Below, in pieces: positions 26,878-34,282 of a DNA stretch of 64,000 nucleotides; the stretch's first letter is position 1; every line of letters begins with the position of its first letter. The DNA is from Fibrella forsythiae (GTDB lineage: Bacteria; Bacteroidota; Bacteroidia; Cytophagales; Spirosomataceae). The notes under the pieces are model-generated. The model was not told the origin of the DNA, ran no database searches, and was given only the letters and a program-made list of their open reading frames with translations. A program made the translations under genes and the position numbers. The DNA lies in assembly GCF_017353175.1 (NCBI RefSeq), contig NZ_JAFMYW010000001.1:248001-312000 (forward strand). The letters are read 5' to 3'.

Positions 26878-27444
26878 TTATTTGGCCGAAACCTGACCAC
26901 GCAGTGCACGTGGGATTTCGATGCTGGCTACTGGGTTAGCCGCTTCTTCCAGCATATCAATGCCATTCAGGACGATCTGACCAACCCGAACAACTTTACC
27001 CAGATCCAGTTTCGACACGTCTACGTCAATGTATTCAGGAATGTTGTCGACTGGGCCACGAACGCGAAGTTTCCGCATACGGGTAACCAGTTTACCACCT
27101 TTCTGCACACCCGGAGCCGTACCGTTCAGACGAACAGGAATAGCTACTTTCACTGGCTTATCCGTTACCAACAGGAAGTCGGCGTGGATCAGCGAGTCGT
27201 TGACCGGGTGGAATTGTGTTTCCTGCAAAATGGCGCGGTACTCTGCGCCTTCGATGTTCAGCGTAATGTCATAGACATCAGGCGAGAACACCAACGGACG
27301 GAATAGAATGGCAGGCACAGTGAAGTGAACCTGCTCCGGGCCACCGTAAAGCACACAGGGTACATTACCCTCGGCGCGAATGGCTTGTGATTCCGTCCGG
27401 CCGAGATTCGCTCGTTGATACCCTACAATCTCGATTTTTTTCAT
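26878..27444 (-). CDS. rplY: Ribosomal protein L25 (Ctc/TL5 type)
   Basis: 188 residues. The N-terminal 5S-rRNA-binding domain (IEIVGYQRANLGRTESQAIR, ending in QFHPVNDSLIHADFLLV) is followed by the TL5/CTC C-terminal domain (VKVAIPVRLNGTAPGVQKGG, RVRGPVDNIPEYIDVDVS). This is the long, stress-associated form found in most bacteria outside the enterics. It is part of the large subunit and binds 5S rRNA. The next gene upstream on the same strand is prs, an arrangement common in Bacteroidota. Confidence 0.95.
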   Translation of the reverse strand: MKKIEIVGYQRANLGRTESQAIRAEGNVPCVLYGGPEQVHFTVPAILFRPLVFSPDVYDITLNIEGAEYRAILQETQFHPVNDSLIHADFLLVTDKPVKVAIPVRLNGTAPGVQKGGKLVTRMRKLRVRGPVDNIPEYIDVDVSKLDLGKVVRVGQIVLNGIDMLEEAANPVASIEIPRALRGQVSAK

Positions 27445-27461
27445 GATAGTAATTTAAATGA

Positions 27462-27493
27462 GTGAATTAGTGAATGGGCGAATGAGTGAATGT
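27462..27493. repeat. Degenerate 8-base tandem repeat (GTGAATnn), four units
   Basis: GTGAATTA GTGAATGG GCGAATGA GTGAATGT. It lies between prs and rplY. A partly complementary TTCATTCACTAA occurs about 60 bases downstream (near 27547), so the transcript could form a stem. Confidence 0.7.
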
Positions 27494-27582
27494 CTGGACT
27501 AGTGGTGTCGAAAGCACAAAGCGTTCTACCTTTTCTCTCGTCCGTTCATTCACTAACCGACGCGTCGGACCGTCACCCATTA

Positions 27583-28524
27583 CTAATATCGTATAAAAAG
27601 TGAACTAATAGATTCGTGGTCACGGATACGGCCGATGGCTTTTGCGAATAACTCCGCAACCGACAGTACCCTGATTTTTGGATTTGGCTGACTCAGGGGC
27701 AGCGAATCCGAGATTACTAACTCCTCCAGCACTGAATTGGCAATGTTTTCGTGCGCTTTGCCCGACATGATCGGGTGCGTACAAATAGCCCGTACCGACT
27801 GTGCGCCCTTGTCGAGCAGAATCTGTGCTGCTTTGCAGAGGGTGCCGCCCGTATCAATGAGGTCATCGACCAGCACCACATTCATACCTTCAACATCACC
27901 GATTACCTGCATGGACGCAATTTCGTTGGCGCGTTTCCGGTGCTTGTCGCACAGTACGATTTCGGCGTTGAAATGCTTGGCAAACGTACGGGCGCGATTG
28001 GCGCCGCCCACGTCTGGCGAAGCGATGATGAGGTTTTCGAGGGCCAGACTTTTTATGTAAGGCACGAATACAGACGTGCCTTCCAGATGGTCGACGGGAA
28101 AGTCGAAGAAACCCTGGATCTGGCCGGCGTGTAAATCGATGGTCATGAGCCGGTCGGCACCGGCGGCGGCCAGCATATTGGCGACCAGCTTGGCGGCGAT
28201 CGCCACACGGGGTTTGTCTTTCCGATCTTGTCGGGCGTAACCAAAATAGGGGATAACTACCGTAACATAGTGGGCTGATGCCCGGCGGGCGGCGTCGACC
28301 ATGAGAAGTAGTTCCATCAGGTTGTCGCCCGGCGGTGGGGTAGACTGGATCAGGAACACATCGCAACCCCGAACCGACTCTTCAAAGCTGGGTGACATTT
28401 CGCCGTCGCTAAATCGGCGGCAGGTGTACCCGCCAAGGTCTTTTCCGTAATAATGCGCAATTTTTTCCGCGAGGTACGTGGATTGACTGCCTGAAAAGAT
28501 TTTGACGGGATTAAACGAAGCCAT
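27583..28524 (-). CDS. prs: Ribose-phosphate pyrophosphokinase
   Basis: Makes phosphoribosyl pyrophosphate from ribose 5-phosphate and ATP for nucleotide, His and Trp synthesis. It is 313 residues, usual length. PVKIFSGSQSTYLAEKIA, the flexible-loop DLHAGQIQGFFDFPVDHL, SPDVGGANRARTFA and the PRPP-binding loop VLVDDLIDTGGTL are all present. Likely co-transcribed with rplY downstream (138-base gap). Confidence 0.96.
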   Translation of the reverse strand: MASFNPVKIFSGSQSTYLAEKIAHYYGKDLGGYTCRRFSDGEMSPSFEESVRGCDVFLIQSTPPPGDNLMELLLMVDAARRASAHYVTVVIPYFGYARQDRKDKPRVAIAAKLVANMLAAAGADRLMTIDLHAGQIQGFFDFPVDHLEGTSVFVPYIKSLALENLIIASPDVGGANRARTFAKHFNAEIVLCDKHRKRANEIASMQVIGDVEGMNVVLVDDLIDTGGTLCKAAQILLDKGAQSVRAICTHPIMSGKAHENIANSVLEELVISDSLPLSQPNPKIRVLSVAELFAKAIGRIRDHESISSLFIRY

Positions 28525-28813
28525 GGAACGGTGCCTTAATTTCCCGCAAAAGTACGGATTTAATTGCAGGAAATCCAGCGAAATGACTACAAGGTTTTAA
28601 ACAAGGTCGCCGAGCCCTGATAGCTTACGTTGCATGTCACCTATAGGCTGCTCCAATAAGTCGATTTCGCGTTTCTGCGCTGCAATCAGCTCATCTGGGT
28701 AATCGGGGTACGTACCCGATACAGGTTGCCACCTGACTGAACTGCCTGCATCTACTTGATTTGTACAGTTTGGTTGGAATGGCTGCCAGCCAGCCACTCG
28801 GTAACGGCTATCT

Positions 28814-29561
28814 CAAATACCTGAAATCGACGTACTGAACCTGACCAATTATCAACAAGTAGGCGAATTACAAGCTATGTATCAGCCATTTGCCCAAACC
28901 TACAGTCAGTTGCGAAATTTCCTGGCCAATGGATTTTACCAGCGAAAAATGGCTCTATTGACCAGCGAACTAGCCGACCTGCAGGCATTGCATCAGAATC
29001 TGCTGGCACAGCAGACCATGCAGAAATAGTTGATCGAACTAACCAGGCAGGTACGTGAGCGGCGCGACGGCTTCAGGTTGGCGCTGACTACGTTGCAAAG
29101 TGCGGCCTATTCCTGAAAAGCCAGATACGTGCTTTCCAGGAATAGCAAGCAACGTGTCGTGGCTGATGCCAAACTATGAAGAGCTATCTGTGAAAACCGG
29201 GCAGGAGTTGGGGCAGGTGGTGACCCATCAGTCGGTGGGCCGGTTCGACTTTATCGGCGATAGGCGATTTGGGCAGTATAATCTGGGTAAAGTAAACGTC
29301 GGGCAAGCGGTGCTGGTTAAACTCCCCAGCTATCCGTTTCAGGAATTCGGCTCGCTCCCAGGCCGAATCAGTGCCATTAGCCCCGTAGCCAGCGACACCG
29401 CCTCTCGCGCGCAGGTTGTGTTCCCGAATGGATTGGTAACGAACAATGGCCAGCGCCTTGCCGCCCGGAATGGCCTGGTTGCCACGGGTGATATTATTAC
29501 CAACGACACGCGGCTGATTGAGAGACTGTTCTACGAGTTGCGTCGGCTGAAGGGAAGGTAA
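28814..29561 (+). pseudogene. Decayed HlyD-family periplasmic adaptor
   Basis: The coding trace is broken. One frame reads QIPEIDVLNLTNYQQVGELQ and continues as a coiled coil (YSQLRNFLANGFYQRKMALL) from 28814, is interrupted by TAG at 29027, and resumes to a TGA at 29114 where relatives would have Trp. A shift follows near 29165-29190. The other frame (from 29100) then gives the C-terminal barrel: GKVNVGQAVLVKLPSYPFQE, FGSLPGRISAISPV, ending TRLIERLFYELRRLKGR. This is the pattern of HlyD adaptors of bacteriocin/type I exporters. No ABC exporter partner is adjacent, and the N-terminal membrane anchor is missing or unrecognisable. Confidence 0.8.
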
Positions 29562-29564
29562 TTG

Positions 29565-29618
29565 GTTGGTTGGTTAACTGGTTGTTCGTGCATCAACCAA
29601 TTAACCAATCAGCCGGTT
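29565..29618. terminator. Imperfect hairpin over the menE stop codon
   Basis: A repeated TTGGT-rich arm (GGTTGGTTAACTGGTTG) pairs with CAACCAATTAACCAATC with two mismatches. The right arm contains the menE TAA. The words have an 8-base period. Confidence 0.45.
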
Positions 29619-30623
29619 TATCTTCCCCGTTGCGGTTTCCGTAAACGCAGGTACGTTATACCAGGCTTTGGGCACCGCATACGTACCTGATGTAGTGCGG
29701 ATTTCCTGTTGAATAGTGTCCCATTGTTCGGCGGTCAAGTCGGTGTTTTCCAAAAAGAGAACAACCCGTTGGCCAAGTCGTTCATCGGGAAGACCAGCTA
29801 CGAAAAGCCGTGATGATACTCCCCAATCAGCTAGTCTGGCTTCAATCATGCGCTCAATGGCTTCGGGCTGGACTTTCACGCCCCCTGTATTGATAATTGA
29901 ATCGGCCCGGCCAAGCAGTCGGAAACGTACCTGACCATTCGTTGAGTCGGGCTGAATCAGGTCAACCACGTCGTTTGTCTGAATGCGCTCGAAATTAGAC
30001 GCCGCCGCCGTGATGTGCAGGCAGCCCCGCTCATCAGTACCCACCTCAACGCCGGGCAATACCTGAAAAAGCTCGGTTCGATCGGCTCCGTTTAGGCGGC
30101 GAATGGCAATGTGCGAAACGGTCTCGGTCATGCCGTACGTGCTGAAAACCGGTGCCTGGATCAGTTGAATAGCCTCTTCCAGCGCCGGGCTAGTAGCTGC
30201 GCCGCCCACCAGCATCGCTTTCATTCCATTCAAAATGGGCAGGGAAACTGGCTTCCCTGACAGATCAACGTCTGCCAGCATGGTTTGAAGCTGCAACGGC
30301 ACGAATGCGGCGAAATCAAAGTGTGTAGTGGCCGGATTGAACGTACCCAGGGGGTTGGCCGAAGGGGCAACAATGGTCAGCTCAAGCCCGAGCACGGCAC
30401 CCCGGACCAGCATCATTACGCCGGCAACGTACCCGGTGTTCAGACAAACCAGGGCTTTGTCGCCAGCCTGTAAGCCAAAAGTCTGCCCCGTCAGCCGGGC
30501 CGATGCCTCCATTTGCGAACGCGTCAGTTGAATGGGTTTGGGCGTCCCGGTTGAGCCTGAGGTATGCAATGTGAAAGATTGCTGCCCCGACTGCCATTCC
30601 AATAAAAATGGGTGAGTATCCAT
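29601..30623 (-). CDS. menE: AMP-dependent CoA ligase, probably O-succinylbenzoate-CoA ligase
   Basis: 340 residues. ANL-superfamily motifs: P-loop-like LHTSGSTGTPKPIQLT, STYGMTETVSH, and a C-terminal RADSIINTGGVKVQPEAIE hinge with a terminal Lys in TGKINRL. It is shorter than typical ~500-residue ligases because the N-terminal part is reduced, as is usual for Bacteroidota MenE. MenE activates o-succinylbenzoate; the next enzyme, MenB, is encoded 1.2 kb away at 31789. It abuts the Rieske gene with 1 base between, so they are probably co-transcribed. Confidence 0.85.
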   Translation of the reverse strand: MDTHPFLLEWQSGQQSFTLHTSGSTGTPKPIQLTRSQMEASARLTGQTFGLQAGDKALVCLNTGYVAGVMMLVRGAVLGLELTIVAPSANPLGTFNPATTHFDFAAFVPLQLQTMLADVDLSGKPVSLPILNGMKAMLVGGAATSPALEEAIQLIQAPVFSTYGMTETVSHIAIRRLNGADRTELFQVLPGVEVGTDERGCLHITAAASNFERIQTNDVVDLIQPDSTNGQVRFRLLGRADSIINTGGVKVQPEAIERMIEARLADWGVSSRLFVAGLPDERLGQRVVLFLENTDLTAEQWDTIQQEIRTTSGTYAVPKAWYNVPAFTETATGKINRLIG

Positions 30624-30624
30624 T

Positions 30625-31083
30625 TTACCCGTTCACCCGAATATCACCCGTAGCCTGGTTTACAGTAACAGTGTATGTTTTCAATGAATTTACGGCGGGG
30701 CCATTCTGAACGGCACCCGTTGTGCTGAAGGCCGACTGGTGCGCCGGGCAGTAGAACCGGTTGCTGGTTCCCTGAAAGACAAGGGTGTTTTTATCGTGCG
30801 TACACACAGCGGAGACCGCAACGAAGTCTCCCGCCAGCGTCTGGGCAACAATAACGCCTTGTTCTACCACGTACCCGCCTTTGGTCTGTAAATTACTGTA
30901 TGGACTTTTCGCCCAGTTAACAGTAAAATCAACGCTGGCTGCCGGAGCCAAATCGCCTGTTTCTTTACCACAGGCAGATACACAATTTGTAAAGGCTATA
31001 AGGCCGATGCTGGTGCCGACGAGGCGCATAAAGTCGATGCGCGTTAGTGGAGTATCCGAGGATAAGTTGGTTGTATTTTCCAT
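30625..31083 (-). CDS. Rieske [2Fe-2S] domain protein
   Basis: 152 residues from ATG 31083. The N-terminus has a hydrophobic signal-like stretch (DFMRLVGTSIGLIAFTNCVSACGK) that could be a lipoprotein or Tat-like anchor. The Rieske cluster ligands are present as CTHDKN (C-x-H) and CPAHQSAF (C-x2-H) about 19 residues later. It is a small soluble-type Rieske domain, so an electron carrier in the envelope rather than a full bc1 subunit. Together with menE it suggests a respiratory link, which is an inference. Confidence 0.88.
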   Translation of the reverse strand: MENTTNLSSDTPLTRIDFMRLVGTSIGLIAFTNCVSACGKETGDLAPAASVDFTVNWAKSPYSNLQTKGGYVVEQGVIVAQTLAGDFVAVSAVCTHDKNTLVFQGTSNRFYCPAHQSAFSTTGAVQNGPAVNSLKTYTVTVNQATGDIRVNG

Positions 31084-31115
31084 GAACTGGACATCAGGAT
31101 GATGCCAAATGTAAG

Positions 31116-31123
31116 TACTTTTG
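31116..31123 (+). promoter_or_regulatory. -7 element TACTTTTG upstream of the DUF2452 gene
   Basis: An exact TAnnTTTG match, about 110 bases before the ATG at 31233. No convincing -33 element is seen. Confidence 0.4.
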
Positions 31124-31232
31124 TGGCACAATACCGTACCTGAACGGTCTGACTTTATCAGCAACGCTACCCCGACCATCGTCTCCGTCAAGCGATACAA
31201 ACAATCCCCCAAACGGGTAGTTAACAAACAGT

Positions 31233-31688
31233 ATGGAAGAAGCCAAAATAGTCAATCCGATTTCACCTGACAAAGTGACGGATCGGCCCGGATTGCTCGA
31301 ATACGCCCACACCGCCGGCGGAGCAATTATCCGGCCGGAAGACAAAGGCAAAATTACCGGCCGCGCGGTTACGGCCATGCGCGAGCAGACTGATATGCAA
31401 ATTGCACAACTGTATAAACAGATGCAACTACTGGCCGAACAGGCGACGGCTATCCGTAACCGAGTGGAGGTATCCGAGCGGATTTACAGTGCCCAGATGA
31501 GCTTTGAGCCGGTCATTGGCCATACCTACTATTTTTATCTCCGCAAAAACGGGTCTGATGCGCTCTCGATGATTGCTCCCAACGAATGGGGACGAAAGTT
31601 TCCTTTCGAGCGCTGTGTAGCCACTGTTCGCATGCTGGCCGATCATACCTGGGACGTTACCTATCACGAAGTACAATTCAGCGACTAA
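31233..31688 (+). CDS. DUF2452 family protein
   Basis: 151 residues. Matches the DUF2452 pattern: NPISPDKVTDRPGLLEYAHT, AIIRPEDKGKITGRAVTAM, a helical MQIAQLYKQMQLLAEQA region, FEPVIGHTYYFYLR and SMIAPNEWGR. Cytosolic, function unknown, widespread in Bacteroidota. It is divergent from the Rieske gene. Confidence 0.8.
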   Translation: MEEAKIVNPISPDKVTDRPGLLEYAHTAGGAIIRPEDKGKITGRAVTAMREQTDMQIAQLYKQMQLLAEQATAIRNRVEVSERIYSAQMSFEPVIGHTYYFYLRKNGSDALSMIAPNEWGRKFPFERCVATVRMLADHTWDVTYHEVQFSD

Positions 31689-31751
31689 GTGGCTGATTGC
31701 CTGAGCAAATTAGCGCTGCGACTCACCAAGTGTAAACTGCAGGGCCTATTC

Positions 31752-31783
31752 GCTCAGTCACTCAGATGCTCAGTCGCTCATTT
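31752..31783. repeat. Degenerate 8-base tandem repeat (nCTCAGTC), four units
   Basis: GCTCAGTC ACTCAGAT GCTCAGTC GCTCATTT, ending 5 bases before the menB ATG, so it would lie in the mRNA leader. Confidence 0.7.
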
Positions 31784-31788
31784 ATCAT

Positions 31789-32610
31789 ATGAGCACATAC
31801 AACTGGCAACCGATCCGCGAGTACCGCGAGATTAAGTTTGAGTTTTTTGAAGGAATCGCCAAGATTACCATCAATCGCCCCCATAAACGAAACGCATTCA
31901 CCCCGCTGACAGTCAAAGAGATGTCAGAAGCGATGGAAATTGCCCGGCAGGAAGAAAGCGTTGGCGTAATTATTCTGACTGGTGAAGGCCCCGATGCCTT
32001 TTGCAGTGGCGGAGACCAGTCTGTGCGTGGTCACGGCGGGTACATTGGCGAAGATGCCGTTCCGCGCCTGAATGTCCTGGATCTGCAAATGCAGATTCGC
32101 CGTAGTTCCAAGCCGGTGGTGGCCATGGTAGCTGGGTACGCTATCGGCGGCGGGCACGTGCTACACGTTGTCTGTGATCTATCCATTGCAGCCGAAAATG
32201 CCCGCTTTGGACAGACAGGCCCCAACGTTGGTTCGTTTGATGGTGGTTTTGGTGCTTCCTATCTGGCGCGCATCGTTGGCCAGAAGAAAGCCCGTGAAAT
32301 ATGGTTCCTCTGCGATCAATACAATGCACAGGAGGCTCTCGATATGGGCCTGGTCAATAAAGTTGTGCCGTTAGACAAACTCGAAGAAACAACCGTTGCC
32401 TGGTGCCGGAAAATTCTCGAGAAAAGTCCAATTGCCCTACGGATGTTGAAAGCATCGTTCAACGCCGAACTCGACGGTCAGGCTGGCATTCAGCAATTGG
32501 CGGGCGATGCTACATTACTCTATTATTTGTCGGATGAAGCTAAAGAAGGGAAAAATGCCTTCCTCGAGAAGCGAAAACCCGATTTCAGTAAGTTTCCTAA
32601 GTTTCCCTAA
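31789..32610 (+). CDS. menB: 1,4-dihydroxy-2-naphthoyl-CoA synthase
   Basis: Ring-closing step of menaquinone synthesis. 273 residues of the crotonase fold. The oxyanion-hole segment [35 protein letters not shown] and the MenB hallmark [20 protein letters not shown] (residues ~145-165) distinguish it from other crotonases. The C-terminal [20 protein letters not shown] is also MenB-like. It belongs with menE at 29601 in the same pathway, though on the opposite strand. Confidence 0.95.
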   Translation: MSTYNWQPIREYREIKFEFFEGIAKITINRPHKRNAFTPLTVKEMSEAMEIARQEESVGVIILTGEGPDAFCSGGDQSVRGHGGYIGEDAVPRLNVLDLQMQIRRSSKPVVAMVAGYAIGGGHVLHVVCDLSIAAENARFGQTGPNVGSFDGGFGASYLARIVGQKKAREIWFLCDQYNAQEALDMGLVNKVVPLDKLEETTVAWCRKILEKSPIALRMLKASFNAELDGQAGIQQLAGDATLLYYLSDEAKEGKNAFLEKRKPDFSKFPKFP

Positions 32611-32617
32611 TTAACTG

Positions 32618-32719
32618 TGTTTACTGTTTTCAGTTCACCGTCTTCTGTTGCTCTGCTAAGAAAAAAAAGATTATCACTTAGCAGAGCAACAGAAGACGGT
32701 GAACTGAAAACAGTAAACA
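32618..32719. repeat. 43-bp perfect inverted repeat between menB and bshB1
   Basis: The arms at 32618-32660 and 32677-32719 are exactly complementary, with a 16-base A-rich loop. The right arm is itself a 7-base-period array (ACAGAAG ACGGTGA ACTGAAA ACAGTAA ACAG). It lies between two genes in the same direction and ends 8 bases before bshB1. It may be a strong terminator or processing hairpin, or a MITE-like mobile palindrome. Confidence 0.75.
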
Positions 32720-32727
32720 GTCTTTTT

Positions 32728-33450
32728 ATGAAAGTTGACGTATTATGCATCGGTGCCCACCCCGACGATGTAGAAATGACGAGTGCCGGAACGGTATTAT
32801 CGTTGATAGACCAGGGTAAAACGGTAGCTGTTGTTGATCTGACAAGAGGCGAATTGGGTACCCGGGGCACCCCGGAAATTCGACTTCAGGAGGCTGCCGA
32901 AGGAGCTAGGATCATGCAACTGTCTGACCGCCAGAACCTTGGCTTTAAAGATGGTTTTTTCCGGAATGATGAGGAACACCAACGAATGCTGATAGCCTGG
33001 ATCCGTCATTATCAACCAGCCATCGTGCTGACAAATACGGTTGATGACAGGCATCCTGATCATGGCCGTGCTGCGCAACTGGTTACCGATGCCTGTTTCT
33101 ACAGTGGACTTCGTCAAATCCAGACCATTGACCCGGTATCGGGCGAACCGCAGGCGGCGCACCGACCAGCCTTTGTCTACTATTTTATTCAGGATCGCTC
33201 CCTTACGCCTGACTTTGTGGTGGATATAACGCCCTATTGGGAGAAGAAGCTGGAGGCGATCAAAGCCTACAAAAGCCAGTTTTTTAACCCGGAAAGCACC
33301 GAACCACAGAGCTACATTTCTGGGGAACCGTTCATGAAATTTCTGGAGTCACGTACCCGTGACCAGGGCCACATGATAAATGTCGAATTTGGTGAAGGGT
33401 ACATCAGTAAGCGAATGTTGGGAGTGACGAATCTATTCGACCTGATATAA
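32728..33450 (+). CDS. bshB1: Bacillithiol biosynthesis deacetylase BshB1
   Basis: 240 residues from ATG 32728; the frame reaches 32617 but passes through the inverted repeat. The metal motif AHPDDVE is at residues 10-16, with a second motif HPDHGRA. GELGTRGTPEIRLQEAAEGA and the C-terminal GEPFMKFLESRTRDQG match BshB1 of the PIG-L family, which deacetylates GlcNAc-malate in bacillithiol synthesis. Zinc-dependent and cytosolic. bshA and bshC are not in the window. Confidence 0.92.
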   Translation: MKVDVLCIGAHPDDVEMTSAGTVLSLIDQGKTVAVVDLTRGELGTRGTPEIRLQEAAEGARIMQLSDRQNLGFKDGFFRNDEEHQRMLIAWIRHYQPAIVLTNTVDDRHPDHGRAAQLVTDACFYSGLRQIQTIDPVSGEPQAAHRPAFVYYFIQDRSLTPDFVVDITPYWEKKLEAIKAYKSQFFNPESTEPQSYISGEPFMKFLESRTRDQGHMINVEFGEGYISKRMLGVTNLFDLI

Positions 33451-33547
33451 TCGTGTGAAGGAGGAAAGGAAAGCGTGAAAGTGGCATACGTTTGATAAAA
33501 ATAAAGTCGAAGCCACCGTCACGTTTTCTCTCAGTTTCTTTCTTTCG

Positions 33548-34189
33548 CTAGGGAGATACCCGTTCGATCAACCACGTACCTGACTCAAGCCGATATCGGA
33601 TACGATCATGCAGACGACTAGGCCGACCCTGCCAAAACTCAATTTTATCGGGCATAACCCGGTAGCCGCCCCAATGTGGCGGCCGTGGAATCGGCTTATT
33701 GTTGAACTGTTCGCTAAGTGCTTCCTGCTGTCTTTCAAGTACATCGCGGCCGGAAATTACTTCACTTTGGTGCGACACCCAGGCACCAAGCTGACTGCCT
33801 CGCGGGCGGCTATTGAAATACGCATCTGATTCTGATTCAGCTACTTTCTCAACAACTCCCTCAATTCTAACCTGTCGTTCCAATTCGGGCCAGAAAAAAG
33901 TAAGCGAAGCCACGGGATTTAAAGCGAGCGACGCAGCCTTTTGACTCTGATAGTTCGTATAGAAGGAGAAACCAGTTGTATCGATCCCTTTTACCAGAAC
34001 AATGCGACCTTCCGGGCGACCCTCGGGGCTGATCGTTGCCAGGTGCATTGCATTGGGTTCGTGAACCCCCGCAGCAAGGGCAGAATCAAACCACTGCTGA
34101 AACTGAGCGAAAGGATCGGGCAAAACATCTGTTTGATCCAGACCGTTTAGCGTATATTCCTTACGCAGGTCGGCAATTCGGGTTGTCAT
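33548..34189 (-). CDS. pdxH: Pyridoxamine 5'-phosphate oxidase
   Basis: FMN enzyme making pyridoxal 5'-phosphate. 213 residues from ATG 34189 (MTTRIADLRKEYTLNGLDQT). It contains DPFAQFQQWFDSAL, PEGRPEGRIVLVKGIDTTGF, SFYTNYQSQKA, and the conserved C-terminal FWQGRPSRLHDRIRY. A longer frame to 34342 runs over the promoter palindrome and is rejected. It is divergent from the DUF349 gene. Confidence 0.95.
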   Translation of the reverse strand: MTTRIADLRKEYTLNGLDQTDVLPDPFAQFQQWFDSALAAGVHEPNAMHLATISPEGRPEGRIVLVKGIDTTGFSFYTNYQSQKAASLALNPVASLTFFWPELERQVRIEGVVEKVAESESDAYFNSRPRGSQLGAWVSHQSEVISGRDVLERQQEALSEQFNNKPIPRPPHWGGYRVMPDKIEFWQGRPSRLHDRIRYRLESGTWLIERVSP

Positions 34190-34247
34190 ATTTATGTAGG
34201 GAGAAGGGGCAAGAACCGGGACAAATGGGTAAAAGCCGCGTATTTTC

Positions 34248-34267
34248 ATTACTTTTGCAAAAGTAAT
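34248..34267. promoter_or_regulatory. 20-bp palindrome carrying a -7 element on each strand
   Basis: ATTACTTTTGCAAAAGTAAT is perfectly palindromic. On the plus strand TACTTTTG (34250-34257) faces the DUF349 gene, 25 bases from its ATG; on the minus strand the same octamer (34265-34258) faces pdxH. Both match TAnnTTTG, so the divergent genes would share a back-to-back core. The -33 elements are not clear. Confidence 0.6.
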
Positions 34268-34282
34268 TGGTGCGTAACCAAC

